From Avoscillospira_A sp052117125 (GTDB taxonomy: Bacteria > Bacillota > Clostridia > Oscillospirales > Oscillospiraceae), in assembly GCF_052117125.1 (NCBI RefSeq), contig NZ_JBQKJT010000008.1:62001-126000 (forward strand): DNA of 64,000 bases. The letters run 5' to 3'. Shown here piece by piece: positions 53,375 through 61,965 of this stretch. Under the pieces are notes generated by a model, which was not told where the DNA came from, searched no databases, and saw nothing but the letters and a program-made list of their open reading frames with translations. Position 1 is the stretch's first letter. Each line of letters begins with the position of its first letter. Both the position numbers and the translations under genes were made by a program.

Positions 53375-53581
53375 ATGTCTCATGAAATTGAAACCATCCC
53401 GATTCATCAAAAAATGACATTGACCATACGGGAAGCCGCCGCCTACAGCAACATCGGCATCAACAAAATCGACCAGCTGCTGCGAATGCCCGGTTGTCCC
53501 TTTGTCCTGTATGTGGGTACCAGAAAGTTGGTAAAGCGCCGTGAATTTGAGGAATATATCAGCAGCAAACTGGCTATTTGA
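53375..53581 (+). CDS. xis: Excisionase-type DNA-binding protein
   Basis: This 68-aa protein has a MerR-like helix-turn-helix (MTLTIREAAAYSNIGINKID) followed by a wing FVLYVGTRKLVKRREFEEYI, as in Tn916-type excisionases. AAGGA lies before the ATG at 53375. It directly precedes the integrase gene, the usual order. It would bias integrase toward excision by bending the attachment DNA. Confidence 0.82.
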   Translation: MSHEIETIPIHQKMTLTIREAAAYSNIGINKIDQLLRMPGCPFVLYVGTRKLVKRREFEEYISSKLAI

Positions 53582-53674
53582 GCATCTTTTTTCTATTGAG
53601 AAAAAAGGGATCCCGTGATACAATGGGTAAAGTTGCACGGGACTCTTTTCCTAACATCAGGAAAGGAGATCACC

Positions 53675-54862
53675 ATGGGAAAAAATCTCAAAGGCCGGGA
53701 GATCGGCAAAGGTATTTGCCAACGCAAGAACGGATTATACTGTGTCCGCTATGTAGACCGATGCGGCAAGCGTATAGAGAAAAATTTCTCTACACTTGCT
53801 GCGGCTCGCAACTGGCTGGCAGATATGCAGAAGCAGCAGATGGAGATTCAGCAGCAACCCCTGCCAACATCCATGACAGTTGATGCTTGGTTCGACTACT
53901 GGATCAGCAATCTGGTATCTGACTTGTCTCCCAATACGTTGCGAAACTACCGGGAGCGGTATTTTCGTAACGTTCAACCCATTATCGGCAGCATGCTGCT
54001 GACCGACGTCAAACCCATGCACTGCAAGACGGTTCTCAATGCCATGGAACAAACGTATGCCGGATCGACCATTCGACAAGCTTACATCACTATGGGTACG
54101 CTTCTCAAGGCTGCTGTGATGAACGACTTATTGGATAAGCATCCCATGAATGGTGTGCGCTTTTCCAAACCTGTTCGTGCTGTGGACAATATCCGGTATC
54201 TCACCCGTGAGCAGCAGGCGCAGTTTTTAGCTGTAGCCTGGCGTTCTCATAATTACCGACAATATGCACTGATCCTGGAAACCGGCCTTCGTACTGGTGA
54301 GCTGATTGGGTTGACCTGGGACAATATTGACTGGGAAAAGCGTACCTTGACTGTCAGCAAGACCCTGGAATATCGATACCAGCAACGTAGCTGGCGGGCA
54401 GGTCCTCCCAAGTCCAAGCAGAGCTATCGTACGATTCCTCTTACCCAGCGCGCCTATGAATTATTGCGGGATGAAGAAGCCATGCGAGAGTTCCGCAAGC
54501 AATCGGAGCTTTTGTCCCAGCAGCTGGAATACATGGATCGTCGCACCGGCACAATGGTTTCTATGCAGATGTCCGATTTGGTTTTTATCAACTATCGAAC
54601 CGGGGAGCCGGCCAAAAACAGTTCCTATGACACACATCTCTATAAGCTGTGCGAAAAAGCAGACATTCCGCATTTCTGTATGCATGCTCTGCGCCACACT
54701 TATGCAACTCGTGCCATAGAAAGTGGTATGCAGCCCAAGGTTCTGCAGATGCTTCTGGGTCACTCCAGCATCAAAACAACCATGGATCGGTACGTTCATG
54801 TAACAAATGCATCCATGACCGATGCCGTTCGGCAGTTTGAGACAGAAAACCAATGGGCGTAA
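53675..54862 (+). CDS. int: Tyrosine integrase of the ychF-inserted element
   Basis: This 395-aa integrase has an N-terminal AP2-like arm-binding domain (ICQRKNGLYCVRYVD), a SAM-like core-binding domain (WFDYWISNLVSDLSPNTLRN) and a catalytic domain with ETGLRTGELIGLTWDNIDW (Arg I), HALRHTYATRA (His-x-x-Arg), LGHSSIKTTMDRY (His/Trp box and Tyr nucleophile). All catalytic residues are present, so it should be active. GGAAAGGAG precedes the ATG. It ends 72 bases from the right att repeat. Confidence 0.94.
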   Translation: MGKNLKGREIGKGICQRKNGLYCVRYVDRCGKRIEKNFSTLAAARNWLADMQKQQMEIQQQPLPTSMTVDAWFDYWISNLVSDLSPNTLRNYRERYFRNVQPIIGSMLLTDVKPMHCKTVLNAMEQTYAGSTIRQAYITMGTLLKAAVMNDLLDKHPMNGVRFSKPVRAVDNIRYLTREQQAQFLAVAWRSHNYRQYALILETGLRTGELIGLTWDNIDWEKRTLTVSKTLEYRYQQRSWRAGPPKSKQSYRTIPLTQRAYELLRDEEAMREFRKQSELLSQQLEYMDRRTGTMVSMQMSDLVFINYRTGEPAKNSSYDTHLYKLCEKADIPHFCMHALRHTYATRAIESGMQPKVLQMLLGHSSIKTTMDRYVHVTNASMTDAVRQFETENQWA

Positions 54863-54863
54863 A

Positions 54864-54888
54864 TTGGTGGAGTTATGGTGGACTAATC
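54864..54888 (+). repeat. Putative integrase arm-binding site, right
   Basis: TTGGTGGAG, TT, ATGGTGGACTAATC. This is a direct repeat of 50481-50506 with one base less between the units, located between the int stop and attR. Confidence 0.55.
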
Positions 54889-54933
54889 ACTTTCCATACC
54901 CCGCAAACGCCCTATTATCAAGGAGTTGTAGAA

Positions 54934-54953
54934 AAAATGAAATTAGGTATCGT
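54934..54953 (+). repeat. Right attachment site (attR) core, inside the ychF start
   Basis: AAAATGAAATTAGGTATCGT covers the ychF start codon and the next five codons. It is the same as the left copy at 50335. Confidence 0.85.
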
Positions 54954-56034
54954 TGGACTGCCCAACGTGGGCAAGTCCACCCTGTTTAACGCCATCACCA
55001 ACGCCGGCGCGGAAGCCGCCAACTACCCCTTCTGCACCATCGACCCCAACGTGGGCATGGTCACCGTACCGGACAAGCGTCTGGAGTGGCTGCGAGACCA
55101 GTTCCAGCCCAAGAAGTTCACCCCCGCCGTCATCGAATTCGTGGATATCGCCGGTCTGGTCAAAGGCGCATCCAAGGGCGAGGGTCTCGGCAACAAGTTC
55201 CTGTCCAACATCCGTTCCACCGACGCCATCGTCCATGTGGTCCGCTGCTTCGACGACCCCAACATCACCCATGTGGAGGGTTCCACCAATCCCCTGCGGG
55301 ACATTGAGATCATCAATCTGGAGCTGGTCATGGCCGACATTGAGATGGTGGAGCGCCGCATCGAGCGGGGCCAGAAAGCCATGAAGGGCGGCGATAAAAA
55401 GATGGCCCACGAGGTGGAGTTGTTCAAGGCCCTGCTGGAGCATCTCAACGAGGGCAAGTTGGCCCGGACCTTCCCCTGTGAGAAGGATGACGCGGCCCTG
55501 ATTGCCACCTCCGACCTGCTGACGCTGAAAAAGACCATCTACGCCGCTAACCTGGACGAGAACACCGTGGCCGACCCCACCTCCAGCGAGCACTACAACG
55601 CCGTGTGCAAACTGGCCGAGGAGGAGGGCTCCCAGGTGCTGCCCATCTGCGCCAAGCTGGAAGCCGACATTGCCGAGCTGGACGATCCGGAAGAAAAAGC
55701 CCTGTTCATGGCGGACCTGGGCCTGGAAGAATCGGGCCTGGATAAGCTGATTCAGTGCAGCTACAGTCTGCTGGGCCTGATTTCCTTCCTGACGGCGGGC
55801 AGCGACGAGTGCCGCGCCTGGACCATCAAAAAAGGCACCAAGGCCCCCCAGGCCGCCGGTAAGATTCACACGGATTTCGAACGCGGCTTCATCCGGGCCG
55901 AGGTCATCTCCTTCGAGGACATGCAGGCCTGCGGCTCCATGGCCAATGCCCGCACCAAGGGCTTGGTCCGTTCCGAGGGCAAGGAGTATGTCATGAAGGA
56001 CGGCGATATTGTCAACTTCCTGTTCAACGTATAA
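54937..56034 (+). CDS. ychF: Redox-regulated ATPase YchF (Obg family)
   Basis: The 365-aa protein has G1 GLPNVGKSTLFNAIT, G3 DIAGLVKGASKGEGLGNKFL, a G4 replaced by the NxxE/NLDE-type segment giving ATP preference, and a C-terminal TGS domain (FERGFIRAEVISFEDMQACG). It binds ribosomes and affects translation and stress response. The ATG at 54937 lies inside the att core; its ribosome site AAGGAG (54920-54925) is on the element side, so insertion has replaced the upstream control region while keeping the coding sequence. Confidence 0.97.
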   Translation: MKLGIVGLPNVGKSTLFNAITNAGAEAANYPFCTIDPNVGMVTVPDKRLEWLRDQFQPKKFTPAVIEFVDIAGLVKGASKGEGLGNKFLSNIRSTDAIVHVVRCFDDPNITHVEGSTNPLRDIEIINLELVMADIEMVERRIERGQKAMKGGDKKMAHEVELFKALLEHLNEGKLARTFPCEKDDAALIATSDLLTLKKTIYAANLDENTVADPTSSEHYNAVCKLAEEEGSQVLPICAKLEADIAELDDPEEKALFMADLGLEESGLDKLIQCSYSLLGLISFLTAGSDECRAWTIKKGTKAPQAAGKIHTDFERGFIRAEVISFEDMQACGSMANARTKGLVRSEGKEYVMKDGDIVNFLFNV

Positions 56035-56056
56035 AATGGACAAATACAGTCATACT

Positions 56057-56097
56057 GGGAGGTACGGATTTTGTCCGTGCCTCCCATTGACTTTTTT
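56057..56097 (+). terminator. Terminator of ychF, overlapping the lysA -35 region
   Basis: The 12-bp stem GGGAGGTACGGA/TCCGTGCCTCCC has a short loop, followed by ATTGAC and T6. Confidence 0.8.
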
Positions 56098-56115
56098 CGA
56101 CCTTTGCACTATAAC
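56087..56115 (+). promoter_or_regulatory. Promoter of lysA
   Basis: TTGACT (56087-56092), a 17-base spacer and TATAAC (56110-56115) lie 44 bases before the lysA start. Confidence 0.75.
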
Positions 56116-56158
56116 TATTTACAGTATTAGTTTAAAATATAGACAGGAGTTTTTGGCC

Positions 56159-57415
56159 ATGAAGACGCCCTTTGTCACCCTGCAGCAGGTGCAGGAGATC
56201 GTAAAAACATACCCTACCCCCTTTTACCTCTACGATGAGGCCGGTATCCGCAATTGTGCCCGCCGTCTCAAGGCCGCCTTTGCCTGGAATCCCGGTTTCC
56301 GGGAGTATTTCGCCGTCAAGGCCACGCCCAATCCCCAGATTTTGAAGATTTTGCAGGAGGAGGGCTGCGGCACCGACTGCTCCTCCCTGACGGAACTGAT
56401 GATGTCCGACCGGTGCGGCTTCTCCGGCAGCGACATTATGTTCTCCTCCAACGACACCCCCGCCGAGGAATTTCAGCTGGCGGCCAAGCTGGGGGCCACC
56501 ATCAACCTGGACGACCTGACCCATGTGGACTTTTTGCAGAAAACTCTGGGCTATATTCCGGAAACCATCTCCTGCCGCTATAATCCCGGCGGCGTGTTCC
56601 AGCTGGGTGAGAGCAAAGAGGGCTTCCAGGTCATGGACAACCCAGGAGAAGCCAAGTACGGTATGACCCGTGCCCAGCTGACCGAAGCTTTTACGAAGCT
56701 GAAAGCCATGGGGGCCAAGCGGTTCGGCATCCATGCGTTCCTGGCCTCCAACACCATTTCCAACGAGTATTACCCGGCGCTGGCCCGGATTTTGTTCCAG
56801 ACCGCCGTGGAATTACAGCAGGAGACGGGCTGCCCCATCGCCTTTATCAACCTGTCCGGCGGCATCGGCATTCCCTACCGTCCCGAGCAGCCGGAAAACG
56901 ACATTGCCGTCATCGGCGAGGGCGTCCGCAAGGCCTACGAGGAAATTCTGGTCCCGGCGGGCATGGGCGACGTGTCCATTTTTACAGAGCTGGGGCGGTT
57001 CCTGCTGGGGCCTTATGGCTGCCTGGTGACGAAGGCCGTCCATGAGAAGCACACCTATAAGGAATACATCGGTGTGGACGCCTGCGCCGCCAACCTCATG
57101 CGTCCGGCCATGTACGGCGCGTACCATCATATAACGGTGCTGGGCAAGGAGAATGCCTCCTGTGACTACACCTATGATGTGACCGGCTCTCTCTGTGAGA
57201 ACAACGACAAATTTGCCATAGACCGGCAGCTGCCCGAAATTGATGTGGGCGACTATCTGGTGATCCACGATACCGGCGCCCACGGCTTTGCCATGGGATA
57301 TCAGTATAACGGCAAGCTGCGCTCGGCGGAGCTGCTGTTGCAGGAGGACGGCACCGTTCGTCTCATCCGCCGGGCCGAAACTCCCGACGACTATTTCGCC
57401 ACGTTGGTGTGGTGA
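56159..57415 (+). CDS. lysA: Diaminopimelate decarboxylase
   Basis: This 418-aa enzyme of the fold-type III PLP decarboxylases makes L-lysine from meso-diaminopimelate. It has the PLP lysine in YFAVKATPNP, phosphate-binding SGGIGIPYRPEQ and the substrate/second-subunit motif GSLCENNDKF (CExxD-like). Ornithine/arginine decarboxylase alternatives are less likely given this motif and the presence of PGGVFQLG. ATG at 56159 follows AGGAG; a longer upstream reading overlaps the promoter. Confidence 0.9.
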   Translation: MKTPFVTLQQVQEIVKTYPTPFYLYDEAGIRNCARRLKAAFAWNPGFREYFAVKATPNPQILKILQEEGCGTDCSSLTELMMSDRCGFSGSDIMFSSNDTPAEEFQLAAKLGATINLDDLTHVDFLQKTLGYIPETISCRYNPGGVFQLGESKEGFQVMDNPGEAKYGMTRAQLTEAFTKLKAMGAKRFGIHAFLASNTISNEYYPALARILFQTAVELQQETGCPIAFINLSGGIGIPYRPEQPENDIAVIGEGVRKAYEEILVPAGMGDVSIFTELGRFLLGPYGCLVTKAVHEKHTYKEYIGVDACAANLMRPAMYGAYHHITVLGKENASCDYTYDVTGSLCENNDKFAIDRQLPEIDVGDYLVIHDTGAHGFAMGYQYNGKLRSAELLLQEDGTVRLIRRAETPDDYFATLVW

Positions 57416-57416
57416 C

Positions 57417-57454
57417 AAAAACCCGTGCACCGCAACTTGCGACGCACGGGTTTT
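57417..57454. terminator. Bidirectional terminator between lysA and the ABC-F gene
   Basis: AAAAACCCGTGC...GCACGGGTTTTTT, with A and T tracts on either side, serves both converging genes. Confidence 0.9.
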
Positions 57455-57458
57455 TTAT

Positions 57459-59063
57459 TCAGCCTTCCGCCAGATGGCCGGTCTTCTCCAAATACTCATC
57501 GTAGGTGCCGCGGAAGTCTGCCAAGGTACCGTCGGTGCCAAAATCAAATATCCGGTTTGCCACAGTCTGTACCAGCTGATGATCGTGGGACGCCACCAGC
57601 ACATTGCACTTGACAGCCTCCAGGCCGTTATTCAGGGCGGCAATAGACTCCAGGTCCAGGTGGTTGGTGGGCTGGTCCAGCAGCAGGACGTTGGCGCCGG
57701 ACAGCATCATCTTGGACAGCATGCAGCGGACCTTTTCACCGCCGGAGAGCACCTTGACCTGCTTGTACACGTCGTCGCCGGAGAACAGCATCCGGCCCAG
57801 GAAGGTCCGCAGGTAGCTCTCGTGGGGGTCGGGAGAGAACTGCCGCAGCCACTCCACCAGATTGTCGTCGTTGTCCTGGAAATAGGTCGTGTTATCCTTG
57901 GGAAAATAGGAGTAGGTAGCCGTCTGGCCCCACTTGACGGTTCCCTCGTCGGGCTCCATCTCCCCGGTAAGAATCTGGAACAGGGCCGTCTGTGCGTTCT
58001 CATTCTCGCCCACAAAGGCAATCTTGTCGCCGTGCTGGACGGCAAAGGACACCTTGTCCAGGACCTTGACCCCGTCGATGGTCTTGCTGACGTCGGTGAC
58101 AAAGAGGATATCCTTGCCCACCTCCCGGTCGGGAGTAAAGCCCACCCAGGGGTAGCGGCGGGAAGAACAGGGAATCTCCTCTACGGTCAGCTTGTCCAGC
58201 AGTTTCCGTCTGGCCGTAGCCTGGCGGCTCTTGGACTTGTTGGCCGAGAACCGGGCCACAAATTCCTGCAATTCCTTGATTTTCTCCTCATTGCGCTTGT
58301 TCTGGTTGCGGATCAGTTGCTGCACCAGCTGGGAGGATTCATACCAGAAGTCGTAGTTGCCCACATACATTTTAATCTGGTTGTAGTCGATATCGACGAT
58401 ATGGGTGCAAACCGTGTTGAGGAAGTGGCGGTCGTGGCTGACCACAATGACGGTGCCGGGGAAGTCCAGCAGAAAATCCTCCAGCCAGTTGATGGCGTCG
58501 ATGTCCAGGTTGTTGGTGGGCTCGTCCATCATCAGAATGTCCGGGTTGCCAAAGAGCGCCTGGGCCAGCAGGACCTTCACCTTGAGGCGGGCGTCCATGT
58601 GGGCCATGAGGGTTTCGTGGAACTCGGTGCCCACGCCCAGACCCTGCAAAATCCGGCTGGCGTCGGATTCTGCTTCATAGCCGCCCAGTTCAGCGTATTC
58701 GGCCTGGAGATCGGCGGCCCGCAGGCCGTCTTCATCGGAAAAGTCCTCCTTTTCGTAGAGGGCGTTCATCTCCTTGCCGATCTCATAGAGGTGCAAATTG
58801 CCCATAACCACCGTGTCCATGACGGTGTAGTCGTCGTACTTGTTCTGGTCCTGCTTCAGAACAGACATACGGACGTTGGGCAGGATGTGGACCTCGCCGG
58901 AGGTGGATTCCAACTCGCCGGAGAGGATGCGGAGGAACGTGGACTTGCCGGCGCCGTTGGCGCCGATGATGCCGTAGCAGTTGCCTTGGGTAAACTGCAA
59001 ATCCACATGGGAAAACAGCGGCTGGCCGCCGTACTGTAAGCTCAGATCGGATACTGTAATCAT
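57459..59063 (-). CDS. ABC-F family ATPase (YkpA/YbiT-like)
   Basis: This 534-aa soluble protein has two ABC domains and no membrane part. Domain 1 has GANGAGKSTFLRIL and DILMMDEPTNNLDIDAINWL. Domain 2 has VGENENAQTALFQIL (a weak P-loop), LSGGEKVRCMLSK and VLLLDQPTNHLDLESI, where the catalytic Glu is Gln. The linker is rich in Lys/Arg (NKRNEEKIKELQEFVARFSA). ABC-F proteins act on ribosomes, in rescue or antibiotic protection. The ATG at 59063 has AGGAG 7 bases upstream. Confidence 0.92.
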   Translation of the reverse strand: MITVSDLSLQYGGQPLFSHVDLQFTQGNCYGIIGANGAGKSTFLRILSGELESTSGEVHILPNVRMSVLKQDQNKYDDYTVMDTVVMGNLHLYEIGKEMNALYEKEDFSDEDGLRAADLQAEYAELGGYEAESDASRILQGLGVGTEFHETLMAHMDARLKVKVLLAQALFGNPDILMMDEPTNNLDIDAINWLEDFLLDFPGTVIVVSHDRHFLNTVCTHIVDIDYNQIKMYVGNYDFWYESSQLVQQLIRNQNKRNEEKIKELQEFVARFSANKSKSRQATARRKLLDKLTVEEIPCSSRRYPWVGFTPDREVGKDILFVTDVSKTIDGVKVLDKVSFAVQHGDKIAFVGENENAQTALFQILTGEMEPDEGTVKWGQTATYSYFPKDNTTYFQDNDDNLVEWLRQFSPDPHESYLRTFLGRMLFSGDDVYKQVKVLSGGEKVRCMLSKMMLSGANVLLLDQPTNHLDLESIAALNNGLEAVKCNVLVASHDHQLVQTVANRIFDFGTDGTLADFRGTYDEYLEKTGHLAEG

Positions 59064-59197
59064 CGTAAATCTCCTTGAAACCGTAATTAAAAACACGATA
59101 TCACAAAACGGTCAAAAAATCCAGTCCTATTCCCTGCCGCCGTATAAAATTCACAGTTTTGTTGCAAACTGTTATAAAAACGACAGGAGTGAACCGT

Positions 59198-59581
59198 ATG
59201 GACGTCTTTACCAACTATCTCGCCCGCATCCAAAACCCACAGCAGCGGGACTGCATGGCGGGGCTGCTGCAATGGATGGAGGACCAGTTCCCGAAATTGA
59301 CGCCGCGGCTGTCGTGGAACCAGCCGGTGTACACCAGCCACGGGACGTTTATCATTGGGTTTGCCCGGGCCCGCCACTACTTATCGGTGGTACCGGAGCC
59401 ACAGGGCATCGCCCATTTCCGGGACACCATCGAGTCCAGGGGGTACAGCTGCTCCAATGAGCAAATCTGTATGCGGTGGGATATGCCCCTGGACTATCAT
59501 CTGCTGGAAGCGCTGATTCGATACAATTTAAAAGAAAAGGCCGGATGCCATACCTTCTGGCGCACACCCCAGCCGTCCTAG
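59198..59581 (+). CDS. DUF1801 (YdhG/iron-chaperone-like) protein
   Basis: This 127-aa protein has the DUF1801 pattern: QRDCMAGLLQWMEDQFPKLT, PRLSWNQPVYTSHGTFIIGF and YLSVVPEP. These small proteins resemble frataxin-like YdhG of B. subtilis; the function is poorly defined. It is a single gene, with its ATG at 59198 after AGGAG. Confidence 0.8.
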   Translation: MDVFTNYLARIQNPQQRDCMAGLLQWMEDQFPKLTPRLSWNQPVYTSHGTFIIGFARARHYLSVVPEPQGIAHFRDTIESRGYSCSNEQICMRWDMPLDYHLLEALIRYNLKEKAGCHTFWRTPQPS

Positions 59582-59587
59582 CCCCAA

Positions 59588-59632
59588 GGCCGCCGTCCCC
59601 ACCCCCTCACGGGTGGCGGACGGCGGCTTTCT
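59588..59632 (+). terminator. Terminator after the DUF1801 gene
   Basis: A GC-rich stem (GCCGCCGTCC-CCACCC with GGGTGG-CGGACGGCGGC) is followed by TTTCTG. Confidence 0.8.
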
Positions 59633-59749
59633 GCCTGCATCGTTTTTTCTTTCCAAAAAGCGAAAATCTATATACCCCTTTTACATCTTTTATAGTATAA
59701 TGACTGTTACCAATACTTCCGGCAACGAACCGGCAAGGAGAATCATCCC

Positions 59750-61084
59750 ATGTGGTTACGCAAACAACTGAAAAAACTGTCCTCGGCCCAGGTCATCAGT
59801 CTGGGCTTTGCCCTGGTCATCCTCCTGGGCAGTCTGCTGCTGATGCTGCCCTTCGCCACCCGGGACGGCCAGGGCGCCCCATTTTTTGACGGGCTCTTTA
59901 CCGCCACCTCCGCCGTCTGTGTCACTGGCCTGATCCTCCACGACACCGCCACCTACTGGACGGAGTTCGGCCAGTTTATCATCATTCTGCTGATTCAAAT
60001 CGGCGGTCTCGGCGTGGTTACCGTGGCGGGCGCTTTCGCCGTTCTGTCGGGCCGCCGCATCGGCCTTATGCAGCGCAGCACCATGCAGGAGGCCATTGCC
60101 GCCCCCAGCGTTGGCGGCATCGTCCGGCTCACCAATTTTATTCTGAAGTCGGTCTTTGCCATTGAACTCATCGGCGCGCTGCTGCTGTTTCCCGGCTTCT
60201 GGAAGGAATTCGGCTTTCTGCGCGGATTGTGGTACGCCGTATTCCACTCCATTTCCGCTTTCTGCAATGCCGGTTTCGACCTCATGGGCGTCAAAGCTCC
60301 TTTTTCTTCCCTCATGTCCTATGCCGGTTCCCCGATGGTGAATTGCACCATTATGGCCCTGATCGTTGTGGGCGGTATCGGCTTCCTCACCTGGGACGAT
60401 ATCCGCACCAACCGCCACCATCTGCGGAAATACCGGATGCAGAGCAAGGTCATTCTCACCGTCACGGCGCTGCTCATTGTCCTGCCCGCCGTCTATTTCT
60501 TCTTTTTTGAGTTTGGACGGGAACCCCTGGGGCGGCGGATTCTGTTGTCCCTGTTCCAATCGGTGACGCCCCGGACCGCCGGGTTCAACACCGCAGACCT
60601 CAACGCCATGAGCGAGACAGGTCAGAGCATTATGACCATTCTCATGCTCATCGGCGGTTCCCCCGGTTCCACTGCCGGCGGCATGAAGACTACCACGGTG
60701 GCGGTGCTGCTGGCGGCGTCCATCGCCGTGTTCCGCCGCCGGGAAAGCGCCCACTTCTATGGCCGCCGGGTGGCCGATGAAGCCGTCCGCAACGCCGCCA
60801 CCATTTTAATGATGTATCTGGTGCTGTTTCTGCTGGGTTCCCTGGCCATCAGTCGCATGGAGGGGCTGCCCATGGTGGACTGTCTCTTTGAGACGGCGTC
60901 GGCCATCGGCACTGTTGGCCTGACGCTGGGCATCACGCCCCTGCTGTCCTGGGTCTCCCAGCTGATTCTGATTCTGCTGATGTTCTTCGGCCGAGTGGGC
61001 GGACTAACGCTGATTTTTGCCGCCATGGCTGGCATGCAAAAGCCCCGGGCCAAGCTGCCCCAGGAACGCATTACCGTGGGCTGA
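59750..61084 (+). CDS. ktrB: Potassium uptake channel subunit KtrB/TrkH type
   Basis: This 444-aa membrane protein has the four pore loops of the Trk/Ktr family: TSAVCVTGLILHDTATYW, SAFCNAGFDLMG, VTPRTAGFNTADL and ASAIGTVGLTLG. The Gly in each filter is kept. Potassium, perhaps with sodium, passes through the dimer. It lies just before the KtrA-like gene. A -10-like TATAAT at 59696 precedes it. Confidence 0.94.
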   Translation: MWLRKQLKKLSSAQVISLGFALVILLGSLLLMLPFATRDGQGAPFFDGLFTATSAVCVTGLILHDTATYWTEFGQFIIILLIQIGGLGVVTVAGAFAVLSGRRIGLMQRSTMQEAIAAPSVGGIVRLTNFILKSVFAIELIGALLLFPGFWKEFGFLRGLWYAVFHSISAFCNAGFDLMGVKAPFSSLMSYAGSPMVNCTIMALIVVGGIGFLTWDDIRTNRHHLRKYRMQSKVILTVTALLIVLPAVYFFFFEFGREPLGRRILLSLFQSVTPRTAGFNTADLNAMSETGQSIMTILMLIGGSPGSTAGGMKTTTVAVLLAASIAVFRRRESAHFYGRRVADEAVRNAATILMMYLVLFLLGSLAISRMEGLPMVDCLFETASAIGTVGLTLGITPLLSWVSQLILILLMFFGRVGGLTLIFAAMAGMQKPRAKLPQERITVG

Positions 61085-61154
61085 CGTGTTGTATTGCGGG
61101 CAATACCGCACCATTGTACGGTGCTGCCTGAAAAATTTGGAGGAATTACATACT

Positions 61155-61808
61155 ATGATGAAAACCATTCTGCTCATCGGACTGGGCCGCTTCGGCCGCC
61201 ATATTGCCCGGAAACTCAACGAATTGAACCACCAGGTCATGGCCGTGGACCAGAACGAGGATCGGGTCAACGCCGTACTGCCCTATGTCACCAACGCCCA
61301 GATCGGCAACAGCACCAGCGAGGAGTTTCTCTCCTCCCTGGGCGTCCGCAACTTCGACGTCTGCATTGTAGCCATCGGCGACAACTTCCAGAGCTCTTTG
61401 GAAACCACGTCCCTTTTGAAGGAGCTGGGCGCACCCAAGGTGGTGGCCCGGGCGGCCCGGGACGTGCAGGCCAAGTTTTTGCTGCGCAACGGCGCCGACG
61501 AGGTGGTGTACCCGGAAAAGCAGATGGCCATTTGGACCGCCATCCGGTTCAGCTCCGATCACATTGCCGACTACGTCTCCCTGGGCGACGACCACGCCAT
61601 TTTCGAGGTGACGGTCCCGGAGGGCTGGGTGGGTAAGTCCATCGGCCAGCTGGATATCCGGAAGCGGTACAATGTCAATCTGCTGGCCATCAAGCAAGGG
61701 GGCCGCTTTGCCATGACGGTCATCACCCCCGACACGCTGCTGCCCGCCAACAGCACCATTCTGGTTTTGGGCACCCACCGAAACATTCAAAAGTGTTTTC
61801 ATATCTGA
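61155..61808 (+). CDS. ktrA: Potassium channel regulatory subunit KtrA/TrkA (RCK)
   Basis: This 217-aa protein has an N-terminal RCK Rossmann domain (ILLIGLGRFGRHIARKL, GDNFQSSLETTSLLKELG) and a C-terminal RCK_C domain (FEVTVPEGWVGKSIGQLDIR, in part). It gates KtrB in response to nucleotides and, in related bacteria, c-di-AMP. It follows ktrB by 70 bases with GGAGG before ATG at 61155. A terminator follows directly. Confidence 0.94.
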   Translation: MMKTILLIGLGRFGRHIARKLNELNHQVMAVDQNEDRVNAVLPYVTNAQIGNSTSEEFLSSLGVRNFDVCIVAIGDNFQSSLETTSLLKELGAPKVVARAARDVQAKFLLRNGADEVVYPEKQMAIWTAIRFSSDHIADYVSLGDDHAIFEVTVPEGWVGKSIGQLDIRKRYNVNLLAIKQGGRFAMTVITPDTLLPANSTILVLGTHRNIQKCFHI

Positions 61809-61814
61809 CCCCCA

Positions 61815-61845
61815 CCGCCGGAGCCGTCTGCCTCCGGCGGTTTTG
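61815..61845 (+). terminator. Terminator of the ktrBA operon
   Basis: The 9-bp stem CCGCCGGAG/CTCCGGCGG has a short loop and is followed by TTTTGTATT. Confidence 0.85.
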
Positions 61846-61965
61846 TATTCTCTGCACAGTTTTTCCATCTGTTTTTTAGCAGAATTTCCCTGCCACCACA
61901 GCTTGTCGTTTCCGTTTATGAAGGTGAGAAGCAACTCATCGGTTAAAAAGAAGGAGGAATCCACC

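Larger units (their letters stand above)
50335..54953 (+). mobile_element. 4.6-kb integrative element inserted in the 5' end of ychF
   Basis: Direct repeats of 20 bp bound the interval. Inside are a truncated ParA, a DUF6744-like protein, a sigma-like HTH protein, an excisionase and a tyrosine integrase whose gene ends 72 bases from the right repeat, the usual int-next-to-att order. Short arm-type repeats lie near both ends. No conjugation, capsid or replication genes are seen, so it is a small mobilisable, satellite or decayed element. Confidence 0.82.
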
